From positions 682,001 through 746,000 of the forward strand of contig NZ_OY781107.1 of the NCBI RefSeq assembly GCF_963676475.1: a stretch of 64,000 bases of DNA. The letters are read 5' to 3'. A program made the translations under genes and the position numbers. How positions within the stretch are numbered: the first letter of the stretch is position 1; each line of letters opens with the position of its first letter. Below are positions 8,799 to 16,711 of this stretch, in pieces. The notes below the pieces were generated by a model. It was not told the origin of the DNA. It was given only the letters and a program-made list of their open reading frames with translations, and searched no databases. Source of the stretch: an uncultured Celeribacter sp. GTDB lineage: Bacteria; Pseudomonadota; Alphaproteobacteria; Rhodobacterales; Rhodobacteraceae.

Positions 8799-10544
8799 AT
8801 GAAACACGCACGGCATGTCGAAGAGATCGGGCAGGTGCTCGACGGCGGCCAGACCGGGCGGGACAATTTTGTCTCGGCCTCCTGGCGGCGTTGTGTTGAG
8901 CTTTACGGCATGGATCCGATGCGTTCGGATCCGGCCTATATCGTGACCGATGCGGAATTGCGCGACCACCGCAAACAGGCCGAATGGCTGATCGCGACCG
9001 CGCGCACGGGACTGCAATCTCTGTTTCGGCAAGTGGCCGGGCAAAATTACGTTCTGTTGCTGACCGATGCCAAGGGCGTCTGCGTCGACTTTTTTGGCGA
9101 CGATCTCTTTACCGAGGATCTGCGCAGTGCGGGCCTCTATCTCGGATCGAACTGGTCCGAGGATCTGGCCGGAACCTGCGGTGTCGGCGCCTGTATCGTC
9201 ACGCAAGAGCCGGTGACCGTGCATCAGGACGATCATTTCGGCAATGCCCATGTGGCCCTGTCTTGTACCGCGGCGCCGATCTTCGACAGCCTCGGGCAAT
9301 TGGCCGCCGTGCTCGATATTTCGCTTCTGCGCTCCCCCACCCCCAAAAGCAGCCAGAACTTGGCGATGAGCCTCGTCACCTCCGCCGCGCGCCGCGTCGA
9401 GATGGCCAATCTGATGGCCGAAAGCCCGCGCGACTGGGTGCTGCGCCTGTCGTCCAGCCCGGAGTTCCTCGATGTGGACCCCGAAGCCGCCGTGCGGCTG
9501 GACGGCTCGGGTCGGGTGCTGGGCTATACCCGTGCGGCGCGACGGTTGTTCCCCGAAACGGGGCAAATTCTCGGGCGCCGGATCGACGAGGTCCTGAGTG
9601 TCAGCGTCGATGATCTGCCGGATCTGATGCGCGACCGTCCCACCGAAGAGCGGGTGATCGAGATGCGCGACGGTGGAGCCCTCTTTGGCCATGCCATTGC
9701 GCCGAAGGCCCCGCGACAAGCGCATCCGGGAATGCGGCGCGGCGGGGCTTTGGCCGGTCTGACCGGCGGCGACCCGGACATGGCCCGGCTTTTGGGTCAG
9801 GCGGAACGGTTGGCCCCGGGAAACGTCCCGCTATGGATCACCGGGGAAACCGGCACCGGCAAGACCAAACTCGCCCGTGCGATCCACATGATGAGCAAGG
9901 CGCAGGGCTTCATCAGCCTCGAATGCGCCACACTGCGCCCGGAGGACATCGCCGATCTGTGCCTCGACACGGTGAGCCTGACGACGCTTCTTTTGCGCCG
10001 GGTCGAGGAGTTGAGCGACGAGACGGCCATCGCCCTGAGCGGTTTGCTCGACCGCCGCCCTGATCTTCGGACGCTTTCCACAAGCTGCCTCGACCCGGCC
10101 CGGATCCATTTGCCCCGCACACTGTTCCACCGGTTGGCGGGCTACGTTCTCAGCGTGCCGCCGCTCAGGATGCGGCGCGATCTCGACTGGCTGATGTCGC
10201 GCCATCTGCGGCGCCATACCGCCGACGCGGTGCGCCTGTCGCCGTCTGCACGCGCCGAATTGATGGGACGGACCTGGCCCGGCAACATCCGCGAGATGGA
10301 ACAAGTGCTCGATACCGCCGCCGCGCTTTGCGTCAGCTCGGTGATCGACCTTCCCGATCTGCCCCATCCGGTCGTGGCCGACCCTGCCGACGGGTCGCCC
10401 GCATCGACAAACCCATGGGACTCGCTGGAGCAGGTTTTGGTCGCCTGCGACTGGAACATGGCCCGCGCCGCGCGGCGGTTCGGGGTCAACCGCTCGACCA
10501 TCCTGCGTCGGATGCGGGCCGCGGGGTTGCGCCCGCCCGAGTGA
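8799..10544 (+). CDS. AcoR-like transcriptional regulator with degenerate AAA+ domain
   Basis: A 581-residue regulator with an N-terminal GAF-type sensor (about 60-215, including GTCGVGACIVTQEPVTVHQD), a PAS-like middle, a reduced AAA+ domain and a C-terminal Fis-type helix-turn-helix (WNMARAARRFGVNRSTILRR). Walker A (GETGTGKTKLARAIH) and WPGNIREMEQV are present. However, the GAFTGA loop that contacts sigma-54 is missing, as is a clear Walker B, so activation through sigma-54 is unlikely. The start at 8799 (MKHARHVEEIG) matches family N-termini but has no ribosome site directly upstream, so it is uncertain. It precedes a monooxygenase/alcohol dehydrogenase operon that it probably controls; acetoin- or ketone-type effectors are known for the family. 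Confidence 0.85.
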   Translation: MKHARHVEEIGQVLDGGQTGRDNFVSASWRRCVELYGMDPMRSDPAYIVTDAELRDHRKQAEWLIATARTGLQSLFRQVAGQNYVLLLTDAKGVCVDFFGDDLFTEDLRSAGLYLGSNWSEDLAGTCGVGACIVTQEPVTVHQDDHFGNAHVALSCTAAPIFDSLGQLAAVLDISLLRSPTPKSSQNLAMSLVTSAARRVEMANLMAESPRDWVLRLSSSPEFLDVDPEAAVRLDGSGRVLGYTRAARRLFPETGQILGRRIDEVLSVSVDDLPDLMRDRPTEERVIEMRDGGALFGHAIAPKAPRQAHPGMRRGGALAGLTGGDPDMARLLGQAERLAPGNVPLWITGETGTGKTKLARAIHMMSKAQGFISLECATLRPEDIADLCLDTVSLTTLLLRRVEELSDETAIALSGLLDRRPDLRTLSTSCLDPARIHLPRTLFHRLAGYVLSVPPLRMRRDLDWLMSRHLRRHTADAVRLSPSARAELMGRTWPGNIREMEQVLDTAAALCVSSVIDLPDLPHPVVADPADGSPASTNPWDSLEQVLVACDWNMARAARRFGVNRSTILRRMRAAGLRPPE

Positions 10545-10545
10545 G

Positions 10546-10574
10546 ATGTTGCGCAGGCGTTGCGCGCGCAACAT
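10546..10574. promoter_or_regulatory. TTGCGC inverted-repeat operator candidate
   Basis: A perfect 9-bp inverted repeat, ATGTTGCGC at 10546-10554 and GCGCAACAT at 10566-10574, contains within it the 14-bp palindrome GTTGCGCGCGCAAC (10559-10572). It begins 2 bases after the regulator's stop codon and about 110 bases before the monooxygenase start. No T-run follows, which speaks against a terminator. I infer a binding site for the Fis-type domain of the upstream regulator. Confidence 0.5.
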
Positions 10575-10685
10575 GCTGCGCTGCAACGATTGTTTTTCTG
10601 TCACCCATGGCCATCGCGCACGTAGATCGCCGCAATTTTCGCACCCCATACTTCTTCTGAACACACGCACAGAGGAGGAGTTGCG

Positions 10686-12485
10686 ATGCTCGACAGTTCA
10701 ACCACCACCCAGACTCAGGAGCTTCTGGACAGCCTGAACGCCGCATTGGAGGGCGGCGATATCGACCGCGCTGCGGGGCTGTTCGCGACCGACAGCTATT
10801 GGCGTGATCTGGTTGCGGTCAGCTGGAACCTGAAGACCGTCGAAGGCCCCGAGGGCGTGGCCGATATGCTGCGCAGCCAGCTCGACCACACCCGTCCGGG
10901 CAAGTTCGAGATTCAGTCAGGCGAGATGCCCGCCGAGGAGGACGGCGTCATCACGGCTTGGCTCACATTCGAAACCGCGACCGGGCGTGGTTGGGGGTTG
11001 ATGCGGATGCGCGACGGTCGGATCTGGACGTTGCTGACCGCCCTGCAAGAGCTCAAGGGGTTCGAGGAAAACCGGGGCAAACGCCGCCCGATGGGCGCAG
11101 AGCACGGCGCCAAAAAGAACCGCAGTTCGTGGAAAGAACGCCGAGAGGCGGAAGAGGCCGATCTGGGCTATGGCACCCAGCCCTATGTCGTCATCATCGG
11201 CGGTGGTCAGGGCGGCATCGCGCTTGGTGCACGGCTGCGTCAATTGGGCGTCCCGGCCATCGTTCTGGACAAACATGACCGGCCCGGCGACCAATGGCGC
11301 TCGCGCTACAAGTCGCTCTGCCTGCACGATCCGATCTGGTACGACCACCTGCCCTACATCAAGTTCCCCGACAACTGGCCGGTGTTCACGCCCAAGGACA
11401 AGGTCGGTGACTGGTTGGAGATGTACACCAAGGTCATGGAGATCAATTACTGGTCCCGCTCCGAAGTCCAGAAAGCGCGCTATGACGAGGCCTCCGGCAC
11501 CTGGGAGGTCAAGGTCAACCGCGACGGCGAAGAGGTCACGCTGCGCCCCACCCAGCTCGTGCTTGCCACCGGCATGTCGGGCAAACCGAACATGCCGCAA
11601 TTTCCCGGCATGGAGAGCTTCAAGGGCACGATCCAGCATTCCTCGCAACATCAGGGGCCGGATGAATGGGCCGGGAAAAAGGTCGTCGTGATCGGTTCGA
11701 ACAACTCCGCCCACGACATCTGTGCCGCGCTTTGGGAGGGCGATGCCGATGTGACGATGGTCCAACGCTCCTCAACCCATATCGTGCGCTCGGATAGCCT
11801 GATGGAGATCGGCCTCGGTGCGCTTTATTCCGAGGAGGCAGTCGCCAACGGGGTGACCACCGAGAAAGCCGACATGATCTTTGCCTCCCTGCCCTACAAG
11901 ATCATGCACGAATTCCAGATCCCGCTCTACGACCAGATGCGCGAACGCGACGCGGAGTTCTACCAAGGACTGGAAAAAGCCGGGTTCGATCTCGACTGGG
12001 GCGATGACGGCTCGGGCCTGTTCATGAAATACCTGCGCCGCGGCTCCGGCTATTACATCGACGTGGGCGCCAGCCAGTTGATCATCGACGGCGAGGTCAA
12101 ACTCGCCAAAGGCGGCGTCGATCATTTCGAAGAAGACGCGGTCGTTTTGACCGACGGCACCCGCCTGCCCGCCGATCTGGTGGTGCTGGCCACGGGGTTC
12201 GGCTCGATGAACGGCTGGGCTGCGGATCTCATCAGTCCGGAGGTCGCGGATAAGGTCGGCAAGGTCTGGGGCCTCGGCTCCGACACCACCAAGGACCCCG
12301 GCCCCTGGGAGGGCGAACAGCGCAATATGTGGAAACCGACCCAGCAGGAGCACCTCTGGTTCATGGGCGGCAACCTGCACCAGTCGCGCCACTACTCGCT
12401 CTACCTCGCCCTGCAATTGAAAGCCCGTCTGGAGGGGATCGACACCCCTGTTTACGGCCTTCAGGAGGTGCATCACCTGTCGTGA
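10686..12485 (+). CDS. flavin-containing monooxygenase with N-terminal NTF2/SnoaL-like domain
   Basis: A 599-residue fusion. Residues 1-130 look like an NTF2/SnoaL fold (LLDSLNAALEGGDIDRAAGL, TDSYWRDLVAVSWNLKTVEG). Residues 160-599 are a class B-type flavoprotein with an FAD-binding Rossmann motif (VVIIGGGQGGIALGARLRQL, about 168), a second NADPH-type motif (VVVIGSNNSAHDICAAL, about 333) and an ATGFGSMNGW segment near the C-terminus. Such enzymes oxygenate ketones or amines, and plant YUCCA enzymes of this class make auxin from indole-3-pyruvate. The ATG has AGGAGG 8 bases upstream. It is followed by an alcohol dehydrogenase, consistent with a ketone/alcohol route. The substrate is unknown. 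Confidence 0.88.
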   Translation: MLDSSTTTQTQELLDSLNAALEGGDIDRAAGLFATDSYWRDLVAVSWNLKTVEGPEGVADMLRSQLDHTRPGKFEIQSGEMPAEEDGVITAWLTFETATGRGWGLMRMRDGRIWTLLTALQELKGFEENRGKRRPMGAEHGAKKNRSSWKERREAEEADLGYGTQPYVVIIGGGQGGIALGARLRQLGVPAIVLDKHDRPGDQWRSRYKSLCLHDPIWYDHLPYIKFPDNWPVFTPKDKVGDWLEMYTKVMEINYWSRSEVQKARYDEASGTWEVKVNRDGEEVTLRPTQLVLATGMSGKPNMPQFPGMESFKGTIQHSSQHQGPDEWAGKKVVVIGSNNSAHDICAALWEGDADVTMVQRSSTHIVRSDSLMEIGLGALYSEEAVANGVTTEKADMIFASLPYKIMHEFQIPLYDQMRERDAEFYQGLEKAGFDLDWGDDGSGLFMKYLRRGSGYYIDVGASQLIIDGEVKLAKGGVDHFEEDAVVLTDGTRLPADLVVLATGFGSMNGWAADLISPEVADKVGKVWGLGSDTTKDPGPWEGEQRNMWKPTQQEHLWFMGGNLHQSRHYSLYLALQLKARLEGIDTPVYGLQEVHHLS

Positions 12486-12553
12486 TGCGCATCGCGCGCC
12501 CGGGCTTTCTTCCCGGCCCGGGCGCAGAATTTACGAACCTAAGGAGAACCACA

Positions 12554-13606
12554 ATGAAAGCAGCACGCTGGCATGGCGTCAAAGATATCCGCGTCGAAGA
12601 CATCTCCGAACCCTCCCCTGCGGCGGGCGAGGTCAAGATCAAGGTGGCCTGGACCGGAATTTGCGGCAGCGACCTGCACGAATATCTCGCCGGGCCGATT
12701 TTCGTGCCCGTGGACGAAGAGCACCCACTCAGCCATGACAAGGCGCCGATCACCATGGGCCACGAATATTGTGGAGAAATCACCGAATTGGGCGCGGGTG
12801 TGACCGGGCTTGCCATTGGCGACCGGGTTGCCATCGAACCGATCTTTGCATGCGGCACCTGCCCCGCCTGTCATGAGGGCAAATACAATCTCTGTGAGAG
12901 CCTCGGCTTTGTCGGCCTTTCGGGCGGGCACGGCGGTTTTGCCGCGTTCTCGGTCGTGCCCGCGGGCATGGTGCACAAAATGCCGGACGCCCTGTCGATG
13001 GAGCAAGGCGCGCTGGTGGAACCAGCGGCCGTCGCACTCCATGCGGTGCGGATGTCCAAGATCAAGGCGGGCGACACGGCCGCGGTCTTTGGGGCCGGGC
13101 CGATCGGCCTCTTGGTCGTCGAGGCGCTGCGTGTCGCCGGTGCGGCCCAGATTCATGTGGTCGAACCCTCGTCCGAGCGTCGCGAAAAGGCGCTGGAACT
13201 GGGCGCGACCAGCGCCATCGACCCGATGTCGACCGATCCGGTGGAGACGATCCGCACGGCCACCGGCGGCGTCAACGTCGCCTTCGAAGTGACCGGGGTG
13301 CCGCGCGTTCTGCCGCAATGCATCGACAGCACCCGGCACGAAGGTCAAACGCTGATCGTGTCGATCTGGGAGGGCGACGCCGCGTTCCAACCCAACACCG
13401 CCGTGCTGAAGGAACGCCAGCTTCTGGGCACCATCGCCTATCGCAACATCTATCCGGCAGTGATGGAGCTTATGACCCAGGGCTATTTCAGCGCCGACAA
13501 ACTTGTGACCAAACGCATCTCCATCGACGAGATCGTCGATCAGGGGTTCGAAGCCCTCGTGGCGGAAAAATCTCAGGTGAAAATCCTGGTCAAAGCACCC
13601 GAGTGA
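12554..13606 (+). CDS. zinc-dependent alcohol dehydrogenase, 2,3-butanediol dehydrogenase-like
   Basis: A 350-residue medium-chain dehydrogenase that oxidises a secondary alcohol with NAD. Catalytic zinc ligands are visible as C37 (GICGSDLHEY) and H70-E71 (MGHEYCGEI). Structural zinc cysteines are C100, C103, C106 and C114 (FACGTCPACHEGKYNLC). The cofactor motif is FGAGPIGLLVVEAL. The segment with a two-part insertion VPVDEEHPLSHDKAPITMGH is typical of (R,R)-butanediol dehydrogenases. The ATG follows AAGGAGAACCACA. It is downstream of the monooxygenase in one transcript that ends at a strong terminator. With an AcoR-like regulator nearby, acetoin or butanediol-like diols are plausible substrates. 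Confidence 0.88.
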   Translation: MKAARWHGVKDIRVEDISEPSPAAGEVKIKVAWTGICGSDLHEYLAGPIFVPVDEEHPLSHDKAPITMGHEYCGEITELGAGVTGLAIGDRVAIEPIFACGTCPACHEGKYNLCESLGFVGLSGGHGGFAAFSVVPAGMVHKMPDALSMEQGALVEPAAVALHAVRMSKIKAGDTAAVFGAGPIGLLVVEALRVAGAAQIHVVEPSSERREKALELGATSAIDPMSTDPVETIRTATGGVNVAFEVTGVPRVLPQCIDSTRHEGQTLIVSIWEGDAAFQPNTAVLKERQLLGTIAYRNIYPAVMELMTQGYFSADKLVTKRISIDEIVDQGFEALVAEKSQVKILVKAPE

Positions 13607-13619
13607 TTTGATGTCGACA

Positions 13620-13656
13620 AGGCGGGCCAGATCATCCGAACGGGCCCGCCTCTTTT
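13620..13656 (+). terminator. rho-independent terminator after alcohol dehydrogenase
   Basis: The arms GGCGGGCC (13621-13628) and GGCCCGCC (13643-13650) pair perfectly around a 14-base loop and are followed by TCTTTT. It lies 15 bases after the dehydrogenase stop codon. Confidence 0.8.
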
Positions 13657-13674
13657 ACCGAACAAAGTCGTTTA

Positions 13675-14161
13675 TGAAGATTTGCCCTGAGGGCAAAGAC
13701 GTTCCAAAATGCGATAGAGGTCGGGCGCCCCGACCTCAGGATCGAAAAGATGGTCCAACTGACCCTCAACGACATTGAGCGTCTCCTCATAGATCGCCGC
13801 CAGAGATCGCCGCCGTGGTGGGAATATTCATGTCCTCGGCAACAGGGCGAAGGCCGCAGCCTATCGCCAAAGGCTGCGCCGCGCCCGTCAGGAGATCACC
13901 CGGTTTCTGGAGAAATCTTGCGGAAATGTGTCGCAAAACGCCGCCTGTCGATGCGAACACCGCCTGAGCGCGGCGCAAAAGAGCGGGCGGGTCACGCTTG
14001 GCACCCCGGCTTTCGGACTGGCCGCCCCGGCCTCTGATATCCCCGCATTGCGTCGCCGCGTCAGATCGCTTGAAGAGGGCAGACGGGCCGCCGCGCTGAT
14101 GCGATCGAACCCTTCTTTTGCGACCGATGTCGGGGAATTGGTCCTTGCGGCCCTGAAATAG
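13675..14161 (+). pseudogene. broken ECF sigma-factor-like remnant with 13-bp tandem duplication
   Basis: No intact gene fits this 590-base gap. In the plus frame ending at 14161, the segment AYRQRLRRARQEITRFLEKS followed by a C-G...C-R-C...R pattern and a closing alpha-helical tail resembles the region-4 end of ECF sigma factors. EIAAVVGI, the usual start of the region-4 helix, occurs in another frame just upstream. The stretch AGATCGCCGCC is repeated with a 13-bp period at about 13792-13817; removing one copy joins the frame from ATG 13750 to the frame ending at 14161. Two perfect hairpins (TTTGCCC-TGA-GGGCAAA at 13681-13697 and GAGGTCGGG-CGC-CCCGACCTC at 13717-13737) precede it. A minus-strand reading across the same repeat is also open, so the assignment is tentative. 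Confidence 0.35.
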
Positions 14162-14197
14162 CGCGCGGGCCTACCTGGTCCGGGCGCGCGCCGAACA

Positions 14198-14944
14198 TCA
14201 CGTCTCCGACGACGTCATCCAAAGAGCCTCAAACAACTGCCGCTGCATGGTCGCGAACTCCACGCTTTCGATGATCATGCCGTAATTTTCCCGCATGGAC
14301 GAGATCAGGCAGACCTTGTCGTCATAGATCAATGTCGTCATCGACAGCAGAACATTCTCAGGGGCGAAACGGAGATGGCGCAGATCGCCTGAATCCGACG
14401 GCCAGATTGAGGCGACGTCTTTCGTGCGGGACCTGATCACCCGGAGCCAGATGCCCTTTTCTTTGCGCGCCGCGATGAAATTCTCCATCTCCTGAAGACC
14501 GGGAACCTCACGCAGCTCATCCATGGACAAAATACCGAGCAACGTCGGATTTGTCCCCTTGATGCTCAAGGTATCTTTCAGCGCGATCAAAATCCCCTCG
14601 CGGCCTTCGTAATAGCGAATGCGGGGTTTGCCCTTCGCGCGGTTATAGAGTGACCGCAGCTCCGGCATCACCTCGTTGAGCATCTGTTTGCGGGCCTCGA
14701 TCCGCTCCAGCAAAACAGAGGGATCTTCGGCGACGACAATGCGCTTGTTGCCACTTTTCACGATGGCGACGAGACCCTCCTCCTCCAGCCGAGACAGCGC
14801 GTCATAGGCCGTGGTGCGCACCAGCCCTGCGCGCGTGGCCACATCGGAAATCGGGGCCTCGCCCAATTCGATTGCCGCCACATACAACCGGTAGAGCGTA
14901 CCGCTGATGCCCAGCTTCGACAATTTGCTTTGAAAATCATACAT
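14198..14944 (-). CDS. TrmB-family transcriptional regulator
   Basis: A 248-residue regulator. The N-terminal 75 residues form a winged helix of the TrmB type (LGISGTLYRLYVAAIELGEA, then DVATRAGLVRTTAYDALSRL), followed by a coiled helix with repeated charged residues and a C-terminal sensor domain (YYEGREGILIALKDTL, then IYDDKVCLISSMRENYGMII). TrmB proteins bind small molecules, often sugars. The ATG at 14944 follows GAGGG. It is divergent from the nitrilase-TRAP operon across a 297-base AT-rich gap with repeated TGTCG dyads, so it probably controls that operon and itself. Confidence 0.87.
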   Translation of the reverse strand: MYDFQSKLSKLGISGTLYRLYVAAIELGEAPISDVATRAGLVRTTAYDALSRLEEEGLVAIVKSGNKRIVVAEDPSVLLERIEARKQMLNEVMPELRSLYNRAKGKPRIRYYEGREGILIALKDTLSIKGTNPTLLGILSMDELREVPGLQEMENFIAARKEKGIWLRVIRSRTKDVASIWPSDSGDLRHLRFAPENVLLSMTTLIYDDKVCLISSMRENYGMIIESVEFATMQRQLFEALWMTSSET

Positions 14945-15013
14945 CGGACAGCCCTCAAACCTCTAAACCCGTAAAATAATGCGACTTCAGAACGCGCACA
15001 AGGGAATCTTGCC

Positions 15014-15074
15014 TGTCGGAATCATTCGACAAACTGAGTCGAACTTTGTGTCGAAAACGTCCGACAAATTATCG
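15014..15074. promoter_or_regulatory. TGTCG/CGACA repeat cluster upstream of TrmB gene
   Basis: The near-palindrome TGTCGGAATCATTCGACA (15014-15031) is followed by GTCGAACTTTGTGTCG and CGTCCGACAAA, giving four or five copies of the half site TGTCG or CGACA within 61 bases. The spacing is consistent with operator sites for the adjacent regulator. This is inferred from pattern only. Confidence 0.45.
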
Positions 15075-15214
15075 AAATAATGAAAATTAAGATTAATAAA
15101 TAATCAACAACAAACAATTTTGATCACTTTAACGCCAAAAATAGCTCCAAAAAACGAATTTTTGACGCACAATTGACAGTCAGGTGCAAAAATCGCACAA
15201 AATAAACGTGTCTA

Positions 15215-15230
15215 ATTTAATCGACTAAAT
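15215..15230. promoter_or_regulatory. ATTTAATCGACTAAAT palindrome before nitrilase
   Basis: A 16-bp palindrome with one mismatch per arm pair lies just upstream of the ribosome site (GAGGTGAGCG) of the nitrilase gene. Its position between promoter and start fits a repressor site. A TTGACA box at 15173-15178 could serve as a -35 element, but I see no good -10 at the usual spacing. Confidence 0.35.
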
Positions 15231-15241
15231 CGAGGTGAGCG

Positions 15242-16174
15242 ATGACTTTCAAAGCGGCAGTGATTCAGGCAGGCGCCGTGCCATTCGATATTGAGGCCAG
15301 CCTCGCCAAGGCGGAGGTGCTGATTGCCGAGGCCGGTGCGCAGGGCTGTCGCCTCGCCGTTTTCCCCGAAGCCTATATTTCCGCCTACCCCAAGGAACAG
15401 AGCTATGAGATCTCCGTCGGGGTGCGCACGGACGCAGGTCGCGAAGAATTCCGGCGCTACGTCGACAGCGCCATTGAAATCCCCGGCGCCGAGACGGAGC
15501 GTCTGGGACAGGCGGCCGCCGCCGCCGGGCTTTACCTCGTGATGGGCGTCATCGAACGTGAGGCGGGCACGCTCTATTGCACCGTCGTCTTCTTTGGTCC
15601 CGACGGAACGCTTTTGGGCAAACATCGCAAGCTGATGCCAACCGGTGCGGAACGTCTGGTCTGGGGCTTTGGCGATGGCTCGACAATGCCCACCTTCGAC
15701 ACCGACATTGGCAACCTCGGCGCCGTGATCTGCTGGGAAAACTACATGCCGATGATGCGCATGGCCATGTACGGTCAGGGCATCAACCTCTATTGCGCCC
15801 CCACCGCCGACGACCGGGACAGCTGGCAAGCGACCATGAAACACATCGCCCTCGAAGGCCGCACCTTCGTGTTTTCGAGTTGCCAGGTGTTGTGGGAAAA
15901 AGATTTCCCCGAAGACTATGCCTTCACCCGCACCGATCCCGACCGCATCATGATGCGCGGCGGCAGCGTGATCCTTGATCCCTTGGGCAATGTCCTCGCA
16001 GGCCCGCTGTTCGACGAAGAGGGCATTCTGGTCGCCGAGATTGATCTGGACGCGGTGACACGCGGCAAGCTCGATTTCGACGCCGCCGGGCACTACGCCC
16101 GCCCGGATGTTTTCGAACTGCGCGTGAACACGACGCCCCGCGCGCCGGTCACCTATACCAAAGCCGAGGGATAA
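15242..16174 (+). CDS. nitrilase / aliphatic-aromatic nitrile hydrolase
   Basis: A 310-residue member of the nitrilase superfamily that converts a nitrile to a carboxylic acid and ammonia. The Glu-Lys-Cys triad is visible as E43 (FPEAYISAYP), K130 (GKHRKLMPTG) and C164 (VICWENYMP). The CWENYMP form is characteristic of true nitrilases rather than amidases, and the length is near the family's lower end. The ATG at 15242 follows GAGGTGAGC. It leads an operon with a TRAP importer and a flavin reductase, so the imported compound may be a nitrile or its acid. Arylacetonitrilases of this kind can make indole-3-acetate, but the substrate here is unproven. Confidence 0.92.
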   Translation: MTFKAAVIQAGAVPFDIEASLAKAEVLIAEAGAQGCRLAVFPEAYISAYPKEQSYEISVGVRTDAGREEFRRYVDSAIEIPGAETERLGQAAAAAGLYLVMGVIEREAGTLYCTVVFFGPDGTLLGKHRKLMPTGAERLVWGFGDGSTMPTFDTDIGNLGAVICWENYMPMMRMAMYGQGINLYCAPTADDRDSWQATMKHIALEGRTFVFSSCQVLWEKDFPEDYAFTRTDPDRIMMRGGSVILDPLGNVLAGPLFDEEGILVAEIDLDAVTRGKLDFDAAGHYARPDVFELRVNTTPRAPVTYTKAEG

Positions 16175-16183
16175 GGAGAAACG

Positions 16184-16711
16184 ATGCAACGCCTGTCCGA
16201 CGTTTTCACCCAATTGCTCAACCTGCTCTCCGGGCTCGCCTTTGCCGCCGCCCTTGTGATCAACGCCGCCAATGTTGCAGGGCGATACCTGTTTCACAGC
16301 CCGATCTTCTGGGCCGAAGAGGTCACGACCCTGCTCATCATCTGGTCGGTGTGCCTGATGTCCTATCGCTTGACCCTGCAGGGGGAAAACCTCTCCGCCG
16401 AAATTCTCAAACCTATATTGCCGCGTGCCGCATTGCGCTGGGTCGCCTTTGTCCTCGCCGCCGCAGGCGCTATCCTCTGCGGCTATTTCGCCTATAACGC
16501 CTATCTCGTTGTCGAGCTGGTCGCCCGGTTCTCTCAGGTGACCAATGTGGCAGAAATCCCCAAGCAATACGTCAATGGCTCAATCTTCGCGGCCTTTGTG
16601 CTGGCCTGCCTCGGCGGCATCGTGCGCAGCCTTTCTCTGCTCGTTTCAGATCAACTCCTCACCGCATCCGAGCCCGTCGAAGTTCAAGATGCACTGGCAG
16701 GTTCCAAATGA
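16184..16711 (+). CDS. dctQ: TRAP transporter small permease
   Basis: A 175-residue four-helix membrane subunit. The motif FHSPIFWAEEVTTLLIIWSV contains the family W-x-EE pattern. It starts 9 bases after the nitrilase stop with an AAGGAG ribosome site and overlaps the next gene by 4 bases (16708-16711). It forms the membrane anchor between the binding protein and the large permease. Confidence 0.92.
   Translation: MQRLSDVFTQLLNLLSGLAFAAALVINAANVAGRYLFHSPIFWAEEVTTLLIIWSVCLMSYRLTLQGENLSAEILKPILPRAALRWVAFVLAAAGAILCGYFAYNAYLVVELVARFSQVTNVAEIPKQYVNGSIFAAFVLACLGGIVRSLSLLVSDQLLTASEPVEVQDALAGSK

Noticed and set aside
13681..13978. A minus-strand reading that becomes open through 13-bp repeat removal and ends in TAA near 13674.
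   Set aside because: It looks protein-like in its last 40 codons, but runs through two perfect hairpins and matches no family; kept only as an alternative to the plus-strand remnant.
15173..15204. TTGACA followed by an AT-rich stretch before the nitrilase gene.
   Set aside because: No acceptable -10 box at 16-18 bases, so I did not annotate a promoter.
15212..16567. A 451-codon minus-strand open frame.
   Set aside because: It covers the nitrilase and dctQ genes, both with clear catalytic or membrane motifs on the plus strand.
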